Assembly: GCA_030847615.1 (NCBI GenBank)
Contig: JAUMIR010000005.1
Span: 248,364,645-248,428,644 of the forward strand
Length of the DNA: 64,000 nucleotides
Source of the DNA: Gambelia wislizenii
Lineage: Eukaryota; Chordata; Lepidosauria; Squamata; Crotaphytidae
Direction: 5' to 3'
Shown here: positions 1-11,580 of the stretch, piece after piece
Position numbering within the stretch: position 1 is the stretch's first letter
Layout of the letters: each line of letters begins with the position of its first letter
Program-made: the position numbers and the translations under genes
Notes under the pieces: generated by a model
Databases searched by the model: none
Told to the model about the DNA's origin: nothing
What the model saw: only the letters and a program-made list of their open reading frames with translations

Positions 1-520
1 CTCAGCTCTGCCTGGAGCAGCTGCCCACATAGCCATGAGCCTCCAAGCAACTCTTCCCTCTTTATACTCTCCAACAGCCCCACCAACAGGGTGCCTCCTT
101 CCAACCCTGAGTCTGCACTCTCTGCCTCTCCCAGAGGTGGCTGCCCGCCTATGCCCTGCCTCACTTCCCCTTCCCGCCTTTCCCATTGGCCCAAGGCAGA
201 GACGCTGGTTCACTGGGGAGATGCTCCTCCAGGACATTGCTTTTGCTCCCCCCCCCCCCTTCTCCCACATTGGAAGGCACTTCTCTCCTCTCTTCTTTTT
301 CATTCTTATCTCAACTGTTTTACCGATCAAGGATTCTGAAGTCTGGATGGGAAGGGATTTTGCTCCCAATGAAGCTATATACCAGGGAAACAGAGAAAAC
401 ACTGATTTTGCTGGAGGTACCAATAAAAATAAGTTTATTTTATCGATAATTTACATTTTTATTCTTGTTAGTGGTTGTGTGGGCAGGGCCCAGTGCACTG
501 TTTTGCTTGGGGGGGCTATA
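1..520. other. Non-coding, pyrimidine-rich
   Basis: No gene or repeat family was recognised. The first 300 bases are C/T-rich and include a poly-C run near 250. The open frame crossing it lacks any recognisable domain and runs into a CR1 tail, so it is not treated as a gene. If the RERG assignment below is right, this is RERG intron. Confidence 0.5.
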
Positions 521-672
521 ATGTTATTAAGACAGCCCTGGTGGTGTCTCTTTCTCTGGACATGTTCGAAAAGAGGGTGGACAGTTACTTGCTGGGGATG
601 CTTTAGCTCTGCATTGAGCAAGGGGTTTGGAGTCAATGGCTCATGAGGCCACTTCCAACTCTATGATTCTAA
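521..672 (+). repeat. CR1 LINE 3' fragment
   Basis: The translation ends FEKRVDSYLLGML, matching the conserved C-terminus of CR1 ORF2 (compare FKQRLDSHLSGML in the copy near 15.4 kb). The usual short 3' UTR follows, closing with CCAACTCTATGATTCT. It is heavily 5'-truncated, as most CR1 copies are. Confidence 0.75.
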
Positions 673-2229
673 TAAAAACTATGGCCCTTGACCCCTTAGG
701 TGCAGTGCCTTTTTCCATACCAACAAGTGGCAACTCATGGCTTCCAAGTCAGTGGGTCGGTGAATCTGCCCTTGGTTTTAGCTTGAACTATAAAGAAACT
801 ACCTGACATTTGTTCACCCTATGCTTATCTGTCTCTTCTTTGCACTTGTCTCGCTCCTTTGCACTTGAGGGATAATAATTTTTTTAAAAACTTCTCTTAA
901 ATAAACAAATTACTTCAAAAAGTAAAGAAATCTATTAAAAACAAATACAAAATATTCACATACTTAGTACTTATTTTTGTATATATCAGATTTCTTAGCA
1001 CAGTATTTTGTGTTTATTTATTTATTGCATATATTAGATTTTGTGGCATAATATATTGTATTTATTTTTTTATAACTCAGATTTTTTTCTCATAATATTT
1101 TGAATTTATTTTTATAAATACCAGTTTTTGCATATATTATTCAACAGTTTGTTTAAGGGGTTTGATTTTTTTTTCCTAGGCTGTATTTTCTTTTGATTTC
1201 TTTTCCTGTTACTTTGGAGATTCCTCCCTCCTACTTTTTGGTTGTTTTTTCTTCCATACTTTACAGTGCTTACCATAACAAACACGTACAGGTCCATGGT
1301 CCAAATTATGTTTTACACAGTCCTTCCTGGGAGGGCATGTGGTAGATTGGGTGGACTAGGATAGGGGTGGGAATCATGTGGGCTGCATGTAGTCCTTAGG
1401 GAGTGGGGTCCACCTCAGCCCTGAATCCTGGTGTGCACGCGCACACACACACCACAAATGGACCAAATATTTTTTCAGCTGGAAAACCACTCTCTAGGGG
1501 TTTTTATCTTTAGTAGTTGGAGCAGGGAGCACCTGAAACAGAAAAAGGGCCAAGAAAGTTACCTGAAATATTACTTTTCTTATTTTGATCTATGGTCGTA
1601 AATAAAGAATGAATGTATGTCCTTTTTTTTTTTGCACAAAATGGTGATCACAGTGGCACAGCCCATGCTGGCCCAACAGATGATGAAAATGACCCTGGAA
1701 TGGGACTTAAGAAATTTGGGTTCTAGTCCTTGCTGAGTGATGACATTCTGTAATGAGAGCCCTGTAGTTTTAAGTACAAAAATGGGTCCCGGCCTGGAGG
1801 CTGAACCCCACTTTTTTGGGGGGGTTGTAATGAGAATCCCCACTTTTTGTCCTTTTAATACACTTTTAAATATGTGGTCCTCCATGAGGCTGATGGGAGA
1901 ATCAAGCTAGGGCTAGAACCATGCTCGCAGGCATGTACAAGCCTGAGGAAAGGCCCTCTCAGATTCCTCAATAAGATTCACACCTCAAGTGAAAGCGAAA
2001 CAGAATTCTTTTGATGCTTGCCATAAGAGTGCTATGTTGTTCCTGAGCATCTCCAGAGGGAAGCGCCCACTGGACCACTTCAAAATGTTAGCTGGCAATC
2101 TCATTGTTATGCAAGGTCTGTTTTCATTATCTCAACATCTACAACTCAAAGACAGTTGTTTGTCATTCATCAGTTTTAAAAATTATCCTTTCCCCACAAC
2201 ACTAACTCATCCTGGAGACTGTTGTAACT
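673..2229. other. No gene; AT-rich intronic DNA
   Basis: The sequence is AT-rich, especially 880-1110, with a short CA run near 1441 and a poly-T tract near 1622. No coding similarity, splice-flanked exon or classifiable repeat was seen. Confidence 0.5.
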
Positions 2230-2916
2230 TTGGGAATCTTTTGGTAAACAATTGTCTTCCTCTCTAAATTACTCCTTCAGAGGATATTTTGACTATAAAT
2301 ATGACCCAAAATCTCATCTCAGCACACTCAGGACCCCATTTTCTTCCTGCCTCTACGTTCTTCTGTATCATCTTCCCCCCTCTAGTTTCTCCCTTGCTTT
2401 CTTTGCGCTCAGTCTTCTCTTTCCTCCTGAACCTCTAACACCCTGCCCCCCCTTCCTATTTTATCTCCCTCTCCTGGCTGGCTCTCTGCCAAGAAAAGGC
2501 TTCTTTTCTCTGGGTTCTGTAACCTGAACTCTCCACTTCTAACCTCCCTCCCCCCTCTGCAACCATTTGCTGCTTGACGTTAAACACTACTCTCGAGAAG
2601 TTTGCATGCTACTCATGAAGAATTTACCTTTGCTTCACTACTCACAAGGAGTTCTTCTCTTTGGATTGGTATAGTATTGCCTACCAAAGCTTAAAGCTAA
2701 CCCTCTATCTAGCTGCTTCCTACTTTCTTTGATAGTCTTGTATGTGCACTGGATGAATGAATGTGGTGTGGATGCAGTTGAAGTCATTTCCAATAAAGAT
2801 TTTAAGGTTATTTGTTTTCTTTGGTTCGTTGTCTTTCCAGTTAGTACTGGTATACACAGGTAAAAGATCCAGCAGTTATGTGGCCTCTCACATTTGAGCT
2901 AATTTAAATTCCCCAA
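2230..2916 (+). repeat. LTR-like repeat, copy A
   Basis: This is one of three related sequences in the window (the others at about 59.24 and 61.8 kb). Shared landmarks in order are a TATAAATA box (about 2296), a pyrimidine-rich stretch, a block resembling TTTGATAGTCTTGTATGTGC (about 2728), an AATAAAGA polyadenylation signal (about 2792), and a final block with AAAGATCC...GAGCTAATT...TTCCCC (2863-2915). The TATA-to-AATAAA order suggests a solitary LTR. The superfamily is not identified, no gag-pol accompanies it, and the ends are approximate. Confidence 0.5.
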
Positions 2917-4015
2917 AGTAAGACCTTGACATGCGTGGAACTTTCCACAGACACTAACAATTCGTGTAACCATTCATTCTCTTTCAGCCTGAACATTCAC
3001 TTTTTCAACACTTCATAGTGTTATTGTAAGAATAAAACTGGGAGGAAGAGAATTACCTATGCTGCCTTAAGCCTTGATGGAAGCAGGGCATAAGTGTAAA
3101 AAATAAACACTTTTCCACGTGGCTTTCTGCAAAATGTAGCTGCTGAGAAGATGTTTACGAAGTTGCTGACCAAGGGTTCCTAGGGATCCATGTAGGTTGC
3201 ACAGACATTATTGAAAAATCTAAGAAAATTCAAGCTGACCTCTTTTTTTTCTTTTTGGAGGCTTCACAATACTAGTCTATACACCCTGTTTTTAGCTTTC
3301 TGGTAGCCTTTAATCAAGGTATTGAAAATAGAAACCAGCTTACTGAAAACCATGTTTGGCCTTAGCTGTTGGGCAGAGCCAAGTGTCTACCCCAGGCAGC
3401 TGTTTTTAGGTATCATGAAAGTGCAGGAAATTGTTAGTTACTCTATTTATTATTATTGAGTATTTATTCTCAGAGAAAGGAGGCGGGTACTATTTGCTAC
3501 ACTGCCTTGGGAAACCAAAAGCCTGGGATCAGGCCTGCTAAATACACTCAATCAAGAAATATGTTCTTTGTTGTTCGAATTGTTGATCTATGAATTGTTG
3601 ATCTATGAATTGATTCCACTATCCATGAAGTTAACTCTTTCATGTTGCTGGGTCAAACATTAGCATTTAAAAGTAGAGTGGGAGCCTTCAGAATAATCTC
3701 TTTAAAAAAAAAAAAAAAAAAAGTCCAAAACTGAACCAGAAAGAAAGAAAGAATTCTTCCCAGAATCCTGTAGCAATCACCTGATTACCTGTTCATTTGA
3801 CCCACTCATTCTGGATAGCTTATTACATGAAATTAGGAGGGGGTGACTGGCTATGTCCAGTAAGTTATAAATTTCTCCTCACATGAGAAAATGGTCCCAC
3901 ATTTATTAAAAAGGCTGTAGAGAGGCTGCTTTGGGAAGGTTGGACCTGGAAGATCTGAATAATTATACACCAGAGTGTAATATATAGAGTCTAATTATAG
4001 ACCAGAATCTAGCCA
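2917..4015. other. No gene recognised
   Basis: No exon or classifiable repeat was seen. It includes an 18-20 bp poly-A tract at about 3703-3722 that may be the tail of an unrecognised retroposon. Confidence 0.45.
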
Positions 4016-4080
4016 CCTTGAGCCCTACCTTGGGAGAAAGGTGGGGTATAAATCTAAATAAATAAATAAATAAATAAATA
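4016..4080 (+). repeat. L2-type SINE/LINE 3' tail
   Basis: The block AGAAAGGTGGGGTATAAATC followed by (AAAT)n is the 3' end shared by squamate L2 LINEs and the SINEs they mobilise. The body upstream is too diverged to tell which of the two it was. Confidence 0.6.
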
Positions 4081-6134
4081 TCACCTTCCTGAGTAAGGTA
4101 AGTCATGACTGATCAGATCGAACCACCTTTGGACAAAACCGATTTTGTAGATCCATTCCATGGCAGTTCATGACTTCCACACCAGTGGAGCAGAGAATCT
4201 ACTCAACCTTAAGGTTTTAAAAGAGCTGTCCAACTTTAGAGGACTTTAAGGAGCTATGCTGAACCTGTTTGGGACATAGGGTTCAGCACTTCAGATAAAT
4301 GGTGTGCCCCTGAAAATGGCTCACTCTCTGACCAGAATCCTTAGGTTAGGGGTGGGCAACTGAGGAAGATTAGGGGGATCAAAAGCCCTTCAAGAGACCT
4401 CTAAGGAGTGCACTTGCTCCTGCAAAATAAAATGCCCCTGAAGACCCTCTATGGGACATGGGAGCATAGTTTGGGATCTTCCTGAGCCCATAGAGGGCAT
4501 TTTGGGACATTTTGAGGCAAAAACTTTTGAAAAACTTTGCAAAATTTCATTTTGGCTCTTGGGGTTCAGAGAGGCTCCAAACATGTGGAAATGACCTCTA
4601 CACCCTATGGATCATTTGGGGGCATTTTGGAGGGAATTCAAGAATGAGACATTTCAAAAGTTTTCTTCCTGCTGGATGAAATGGCAATTGTTTTTGCACA
4701 TTTTTGATGATTTTTCACACTTCAGAACATTTTTGTAAAGAAATGCATTTACCTGAAACAACAACTTTTTGTACAGAAAAGTGTGTTCTGTGCAAAATAA
4801 AATATTTTTCTGTACAGAAATTTTTTTTCCTATGCAATTCTCCCCCCTCCCCACACACACACTAAGCAAACTTTATTCATGAATTGGAGGGCGGGTTGAA
4901 ATCTGAAAATCTCACAGCAAATCTGAAGCTTCAGTGACAAACCAGCATCATTTTCTAGAGAAAAGAGTCTCCTCAGAGAAGGTCTGGATACCTTTGAAAT
5001 GGCTCCATTTGGTTCAACATTTGCTCTTCCTCAGAAGCAGATACACATCCCCAGCTTAATATTTGACTGCCTCGTTTGGAAAAAGATAAACCGAAGAACA
5101 AAGCTCATGATAAACTCTTGTCATGAACTTCTGGCAACTGAAGTCATCTTATTTATGGATGCTTGTGTTTTCGTTCTTGATCATGGATCAAGCCTCCTTC
5201 TCCTCCTCTACCTCCTCCCAGATCTTGGCTAATATTTTGGCTTCTTCTGCTTGGCACAGACTTCCAGCTGTCTGGCCAATACTGTTGAACAGAGAGGAGA
5301 CTAGTAAGCAGTACAAATCACTGCCGCATAAGTCATCATGCTGGACACACTTTCCTTCTGGCTGCCTTGCAAGAAACAGCATCCATCCTTTGATGGCATG
5401 AGATCCTGAGGATTTGGAGAAGGAGAAGCTCATCCATCAGATCACAATTATCTACTAAAACTGAGAGCAGAGCCCATCCATCAAGCCCAGGCCATTCCAA
5501 AGATGTCATCCAGTGGCAGTTTCATAATCCAGACACTAACCATTCTCAAAGGAAATGCCACATTTCTTTAACAAAATGATCCACATAGGTAGAAAATAGG
5601 ACAGAAAAAAGAATGGTGTGAGGCTGACATGGTGTGGTACACTATGAAGTGGGAAACCCCTGGTTCCAAACGAATAAGTGAGAGTCAGGATGGTATAGCT
5701 GTACAAGTAGAAATGGGGAAGCACATGGTTCTCCAGTTGCTGTTGGACAGCAGCTCCCAACATGCCACCCCACTGGTTATTCTTGATAGTGCTTCTGCGG
5801 AGTCCACCCTCTTGGCGGCCCGGTGGGTTGCACCACTACTGCTACTGCTGTTAATTCAGTAGTAGAAAATGATGCTGCCCTACAGTTGCCAAAAGTTGGT
5901 GAGTGCTACAGCATCACTCTCTGGTACATTAAGGTGTCAGACCACCCTCTTCCACCAGAAAGCCCTAAAGCAGAACAGCGGGCATTCTGTAGTACAGTTA
6001 CAGGTTTGCTCTATAGTCTATAGTTTGCTCTATAGTCTACATAGTCTTACACTCAATAAGGGGTGTAATATTGTCTATATTGTGTCTATATTGTGAAAAT
6101 ACTCCTCATAGAGTTCAAGCAGAATTTGTCTTAA
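4081..6134. other. No gene recognised
   Basis: Several short open frames on both strands have no domain content or exon signals. 4390-4870 is rich in short A/T and TTTTGAAAA-like runs. 5700-5790 contains 'cagcagctcccaacat', a phrase common in reptile MITE remnants. Nothing more can be supported. Confidence 0.45.
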
Positions 6135-6415
6135 TGAGATCCTGCATTAATTGGCTGTATTCAGAAGGAGGGGAGCCAAAACCACCAAAAAGTCTTCACA
6201 ACTTTTCCTGAAGTTTTTTAAAAGCTCCATGGTAACTGCACATTCCCACCCGTTGGGACAACCAATTCACTTTGTTGCACATTCCTGATAAGAACAGAAG
6301 TGGAAAGCTGATTGGTCAGATGTGTGCAGGGGGGAGGAGCTTGCTGGCAAGGCAAGTGCCCCAAACTACCATATTGTATTTTTGCCATAGCGATTGTGTG
6401 CTGAGGCAACAAAAC
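6135..6415. mobile_element. Non-autonomous DNA transposon remnant
   Basis: It shares the order of blocks 'TTCAGAAGGAGGGG', 'CCAAAACCACC' and 'TGATTGGTCAG...GGGGGGAGGAGCTTGC' with the elements at about 10.83 kb and 43.95 kb ('ATTCGGAAGGGGGGCAGCC', 'TGATTGGCTGGACAAG...'). This supports a dispersed family of hAT-like non-autonomous elements. Terminal repeats could not be defined here. Confidence 0.4.
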
Positions 6416-6667
6416 AGTCTTTTTTTTCTATTTATTTAAGTGGAATATCACACATCCGCACCTTGGATAGGCTTTTAAACAAAAAATACTGTTCAGCAGC
6501 AGCAACTGGTGGGAATAAAAATGCAAGTAATTCAACAGCAATTATTTGATTCACAGGCATGCCCATTTGAAGAACAACCAACGTGAATCGCTTCACATGC
6601 CTGTGATCTTGCAAAAAAATAAATAAAAAATCACTGAGACAAATGAAAGCCGCTGCTGAATTCTAGT

Positions 6668-6755
6668 GCTCAGCATTGGACACAGTATTCCAGGTGAGGT
6701 CTGACCAAAGCAGAATATAGTGGCACTATAACTCCCATTTGAGCTGCCAATTTAG
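6668..6755 (-). repeat. CR1 LINE internal fragment
   Basis: The block 'TTGGACACAGTATTCCAGGT' followed by 'GACCAAAGCAGAATATAGTGGC' matches the same block in the longer CR1 copies at about 36.63 and 46.95 kb on the same strand. It is a small isolated piece. Confidence 0.7.
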
Positions 6756-8365
6756 CTGAGTGCCTAGTCACAAGCTGTGAATGTACCCCTGTTCTAAAGG
6801 AACCCCTTTGGCTCTGTGGGAAGAAAGAAATGGTACACTGGAGATGGGTAACCTCAGGCGCTAAGGCCCAAGAAGTTGATTATGATTTTTATTCCTCCCC
6901 CTGCCCATTCTACCAGATTGAAAAGCCTCTTCCGTGGCTTAGTTCTTGGCAAAAGGGGATTTAAGTTAAAATATGCTTGTACTTTTGGTCCTGCCCTTTT
7001 GCCTCTAGCCCCACCCACCACTGGAATGCAGCCCCCTGAGAATTTCCCTAAAATTGAATTTGGGCCTCAGGCTTCAAGAGACTGCTGAGCTGTGCTGTAG
7101 CCTTTTGATCACAAGCCACCACCATCTGTTCAGACCAATGCTTGTCAGCTGTAGATGTGTGATAACCAAGGAGAAGGGGAAATTCGTTCAAGTTGCATTT
7201 TCATCAGATTTTATCTAATTCATACTTCCTGGACACATAAGCACACAAAAAATGAGTCCTTTAGTATTCACACTCCAATGCAGTTCTCCAAGCATAAAAC
7301 GATACAAAAATGTGGGCCAAAAGGTGCATATCAGAGAAAATAATTAAGAAAATGCTTGAAGTCTGGGAAAACTGTTTGCAGAAATGTGTCTGTTAGGCAA
7401 AATATCATTTGTGTTAGGAGAAATACACATGAAAAGGCATAATCTATTTTAGTGCTGACTTTCTTTTTAAGAGAAATCTGCAAAGTACTGCAGAAATGGG
7501 ACAAAATAAACTTAAGGCTGGTAAAATGCCAAAGATAGAGGGTTCAATTGGAATACACCAGGATGAACAGGTGTATTTGAAGCAGTTGGTATAATGTAAA
7601 AACAAACAGATGAAACACAGTCACAGAAGAGGTGGAAGATAATGCCAGTGGCAGGCCACTTTGGGTTGGGGGCTGAAAGAAGAAGTAGAATAGTTTTTGC
7701 CTAAAGTTTGATGCTGGTACAGCAAATAATAATAATAAAAAGGATTGTACAGAGAATATTATGCATATTGGTTCAACAGCTTTGAAAAGTTACAGCTCCC
7801 ATAATCTCCCAATCAGTTATGGCCTCACCATAGGCTGGAGATACTCCTTTGTGTTACCACAGAGATGGAGAATGCATGGCCCATGGCCCCAGTGTCAGAT
7901 GAAGAGCCAACAGAAATTAGTCCCAGCAGGAAGATTCATTAGGGAGCTGAGGGCTCTGGCAACCAGATCTCCCCTGGGCCCATTGGAGGAAAGAGATGAG
8001 TCCCCAGCAAGGATTCATCTTGTCTTCAGGAGCAGGGGGAGGGCTCTGGTGCTGACATAAACCACAGCTGGAGAGAAACCAACTGCAGAGGAGTGCTAGA
8101 CTGCAAGAGAGGGAAAGAACAGAAGCAGCCCTAATTATTCTCAGATGCCTTCCTCAAGACAGCTGAGTACGAAGCCTCCATGCCAGAGATCTGGGCTTGT
8201 TGGATTCAACCTCTGCCTTAGCCTGGTTGTACTCCCTATTTCCAGCTTCCTCACATTCCAGATTCTTTAACTCCCTCGGCTTCTTGACCCCAGTGTCCTC
8301 TTCAGACTCCTCTTTGGCCTGTTCCTTGACTGCTTCAAAAACTGGTAGCATTCCTCTCTGTATCT
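6756..8365. other. No gene recognised
   Basis: No exon or assignable repeat was seen. A short AAT-repeat lies near 7727-7738. Confidence 0.45.
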
Positions 8366-8590
8366 GTACATGTGCCTTCAAGTCACCTGCCAATTTATGG
8401 CGACCCCATGAATTTGATAGGTTTTCTTAGTGAAGGAATACTCAGAGGTGGTTTTGCCAGTTCCTTCTTCTGAAATATAGCCTACAGCACCTGGTATTCA
8501 TTGGTGGTCTCCCATTCAATTACTAACCAGAGCTGACTCTCCTTAGCTTCCAAGATCAGACAAGATTTGGTGCCTTTAAAGTATTTAGGC
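8366..8590 (-). repeat. 5S rRNA-derived SINE with Sauria/BovB tail
   Basis: Read on the minus strand, 8575-8488 closely matches the 3' two-thirds of 5S rRNA, including the boxes equivalent to GTCTGATCTYGGAAGCTAAG and TGGATGGGAGACC. It then runs into a tail (8400-8366) resembling GGGTCGCCATAA...TGACTTGAAGGCAC, the BovB-like 3' end also seen on the tRNA-derived Sauria SINEs here. This fits a 5S-headed SINE mobilised by BovB. The 5S internal promoter is diverged, so it is not a functional 5S gene. Confidence 0.8.
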
Positions 8591-10456
8591 CCACCTGTCT
8601 GACCTCAGCCTGCTTCTTCACCAGTATCTTTGCCTGCTCCTTTTAAATGCTGATGTCTCATGACTTCCCATGCTTGACTCCAAGCTGACTAACTCATCTC
8701 CTGGCTGTCTCCTGATCTCTGTGTTTGCACTGTATGGATACTTACCACCCAGGAACAGAACAGCCCCTCCCCAGGTGTTGCCGGAGCATTTCTCAGTGTA
8801 TGTGAAAGTATGATCCTGCATGTGGTGTGCAAGGGCATATATGCCCAGATGGATGAGGATTAGCAAATCTCAGAGTACTGGCTGAAGCCTCAGGAATTGG
8901 TGGGCTTCCCAAGGTCTTCAGGTGAGGAGACAAAGCTCAGGAATAGAGACACTGGAGGAGAAGGAGGAAGTTTGCTTTTTGTGCATGAGATAGCTATTTA
9001 AAGCCTTGACACTTCTCTCTATCCATTGCCCATTGCTGCCAAGGTTCATAGGTTCATTTGCATGTGTGTTGTGTCCTCACAACACTGGTGCACCATAAAG
9101 CCAAGAGGAAGAGAAAGAAAGAGGGAAGGCGGAGAGAGGGGGAGAAATGGAGAGAAAGTACATGCACTTGGGTTTATTATGACATCCCAACAAGACAAAA
9201 CATGGGGTGCCAGCATCACAGCTTTTGGTTATCATATTACCCACTTACCCAAGTTTTACCCAGATACCCCTCATGACCATTTGCACAATTAGCTGGTCCA
9301 GAAGCAGTTCTGTCCCTCCAATCTCTTGTCTTCCTCACCCCTGTGATATCACAGACACCCGCCTCCTATGATATCACCATGACCAACCCCTTCTCTCAGG
9401 TTTTGGGCCAGAAATTTCAGGAATGGGATGCTGCTGACCTGGGAAACTTAGGCTAGATAAAGAAAAGTTTCCTTCTCCAAATGGGTGTTCAAACTCACTG
9501 ATTGCTTAAAGCACACACACACACAGCCCTTGAACTGATATACTTGCACATCAGCCAGCTTACATCCTGATTTTCAACACAGTGCTGGAACACAACGGTG
9601 GGCTACACAAGCAGTTGAGCTGCCTGTGCTACAATGTGTAACTTCAAGCTCCACATGGAAGACTACATGTTCAGTGTCCTTGACAATCAGCCAAAATAGT
9701 TGTGGCTCATGACAGGTGAAGCCCAAGAAGTTCTGGACATTGTTTCAATGTTCCTTCCCATTTTCCTTCCTGAAAACTTTGCACATAGAAAATGTGGGTG
9801 TCAGTATAAAAAAGGATTCTAAACCAAGTCTTCTCCGCAATGGGCTGCATCTCCTTTTAAATGGTGAACCATCTCCATGCTGCCTACAATTTAAAGTGTA
9901 TAGTCTTTATCAGGTCTATTCACGTAGGCCTAGTGCAAGTTTACAAACATCTGGATCAAGGGAAATATCCTGGATGGAGAGCAGCTTCAGTGGCAGCACA
10001 TTCCATGCCAGCTGGAGGCTCTCATGTTGGTGGTGAGAGGTTGGTGAATTTACAGTTACTCTTTGTTTTAGTCCAAACAAGGAGCTATACAAAGTGCTTA
10101 CCTCCTATTCTCAAAATAGTTCCAAAACCTTGAATAGCTCCTGTAAAATTCCAACTCAAGATTCACCATCCTACTGACAAAGGAACCATCATAGATCCCA
10201 CGAAGCACCAAAGGGCACCACTAATTTTAATTCTTTCATGTAGCATTGTCACCAATAGACAAAAGTTCTTTTGCAAGGACATACATCTTAACTTGAACAT
10301 CCTGATAACTTTGTATACCTCCTGTCATCCCTGCCTCCCACCATGAGTTGTCCCATACTCACCTACAAGGGATCATTCATTGCCTTCAAAACACTCCAGT
10401 AAAAATGAGAACATAGCACACAAAACACAGCAAGGAACTGTGGAAGAGAACAGGAG
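8591..10456. other. RERG intron, no other exon found
   Basis: No further RERG exon or other coding exon was recognised downstream of the donor at 10462. A GA-rich tract lies at 9099-9160 and short CA runs near 9510. The next RERG coding exon should encode residues after Ala21 and was not found down to position 1, so it probably lies outside the window. Confidence 0.5.
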
Positions 10457-10462
10457 ACATAC

Positions 10463-10523
10463 CTGACTTCCCCACTCCAGCTCGACCGAAAATGGCCAGT
10501 TTAACTTCCGCACTCTTGGCCAT
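10463..10523 (-). CDS. RERG: RERG first coding exon (residues 1-20)
   Basis: The minus strand reads ATG at 10523 and encodes MAKSAEVKLAIFGRAGVGKS plus one base (G), then a splice donor GTATGT at 10462-10457. This is the known N-terminus of RERG, a Ras-superfamily GTPase described as an oestrogen-regulated growth inhibitor. GRAGVGKS (residues 13-20) is the P-loop that binds GTP phosphates. The split codon G|CN fits Ala21 of RERG, so the exon is phase 1. The start context is strong (ATC ATG G: A at -3, G at +4). The exon continues upstream as 5' UTR. Possible acceptors are AG at 10577-10576 (exon from 10575) or at 10550-10549 (exon from 10548), and the sequence alone does not decide. It is the only host coding exon recognised in the window and fixes the gene orientation as minus. 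Confidence 0.92.
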
Positions 10524-10577
10524 GATGAGGGAAAGTGGGCAGTGGAGGCTGGTTGCAGCAACGTCAGTGATTTACCT
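10524..10577 (-). promoter_or_regulatory. RERG 5' UTR and splice acceptor region
   Basis: Immediately upstream of the RERG ATG on the minus strand are two candidate acceptors, ...CCAGTTTAG| at 10577-10576 and ...TGCAACCAG| at 10550-10549. Neither has a long uninterrupted pyrimidine tract. One of them probably joins a non-coding first exon. Confidence 0.5.
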
Positions 10578-10792
10578 AAACTGGCACAATGGATAAATTT
10601 CCCAGTCCTCTCTTCAGGCTCACCATGCCATTGGGATTGCCAAGCAAGACCTATGAGAAAAGACCCCAAAGAAATGAAAGAGATAGTGAGGATATGATTG
10701 CCAACCATTGGTAAGGTTTGAGGAAGTGGTTCAGATTACATAGGTCTCAGTTAAATGATGGAAAAAAACTGAGAAGAATTCGCTAAGATTCC
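10578..10792. other. Intronic, nothing recognised
   Basis: No repeat or exon was recognised. If the CpG island at 35 kb is exon 1, this is the 3' end of RERG intron 1. Confidence 0.4.
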
Positions 10793-11580
10793 TAATTGTT
10801 TACACACGTTGCGCCACAAAGTTGCTTCTTTCAGAAGGAGGGGGCACAAAAACCCACTAGTAGCGTAATAAAGGATTTCGGAACTTTTCCCAACTTTTTT
10901 GAAAAGTAGCGTGACTTAGCGCACTATCGATTGTGTGAACTACCACTTCAGAAAAGTCTGTGTGAATTACCAGCAATCTTCCCGAAACAACAACAGCAGA
11001 GCTGAGCTGTGATTTGTTGGACTGACCAGGGAGGGGATGGAGGAGCCTCAAATGAAAAGATCCAGCTACTGTTGTTGCCTCCCGGCTTGCTTGGCTGCTG
11101 TGGCTGACGAATTCCCAGTTAGGCTGTGTGTGAGAGAGGGGGGGAAGAAGATTGAGTACCAATCTGCTCCTCCAGTTGTTCGCTCCCTCACACTCCTGTG
11201 ATCCCGTTTGTGTGTGAAAGAGAGAGAGGGCAGGGGGAGTGGGCAAGGGGAAGGGGGGCTTGAGGGGGGATGGCTCCTCAGAGCTGAAAGGCTGCCTCCT
11301 TCCTCCCACCCTTCTCACTTCAGGAAGAGGGAGCACTCCCTGCTAAGGCATGAAAACTTAGCAGTCATTCTTCTGGTAATCAGGGGAGGGAAAGATCCCA
11401 GCACTTTCTCTTTCTCTCGCTTTCCCTCCCTCCCTCTCATCTTCCCGGCATCTTCCCGGCATCTTCCCCCAGATATACTTGGGAGGCCACTTCCCCCACC
11501 TTTGCCTGTGTGAACTCCAAAGCAGAAAAATAAACAGATCAACCAATTTCTCACTAAATCATGTAAACTATCCGGCACTG
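10793..11580. mobile_element. Non-autonomous DNA transposon-like repeat
   Basis: Blocks 'TTTCAGAAGGAGGGGGCACA', 'GGAACTTTTCCCAACTTTTT' and 'TGATTTGTTGGACTGACCAG' parallel the elements at 6.1 kb and 43.95 kb. The centre (11100-11500) is GC- and purine/pyrimidine-rich. The long open frames across it are composition artefacts. Ends and superfamily are uncertain; hAT-like is a guess. Confidence 0.4.

Noticed and set aside
35..646. 203-codon plus-strand open frame at the window start
   Set aside because: No domain or start context, low-complexity pyrimidine-rich coding, and its end runs through a CR1 3' tail; most likely chance.
4390..4870. Tandem-like TTTTGAAAA/TTTGTACAGAAA stretch as a CRISPR-like or satellite array
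   Set aside because: Units are irregular, with no constant repeat length or spacer pattern.
5188..5433. Possible next RERG exon on the minus strand
   Set aside because: The translation shows none of the RERG residues expected after Ala21 and no G1/G3 box or splice signals.
8488..8575. 5S rRNA gene
   Set aside because: Clear 5S similarity, but diverged, missing its 5' third and fused to a Sauria/BovB tail; a SINE, not an rRNA gene.
10373..10708. 111-codon minus-strand frame overlapping the RERG exon
   Set aside because: It is in a different frame from the RERG coding sequence, which is the recognisable one.
10857..11336. 159-codon minus-strand open frame
   Set aside because: It lies in a GC/purine-biased non-autonomous element, and its frame follows base composition.
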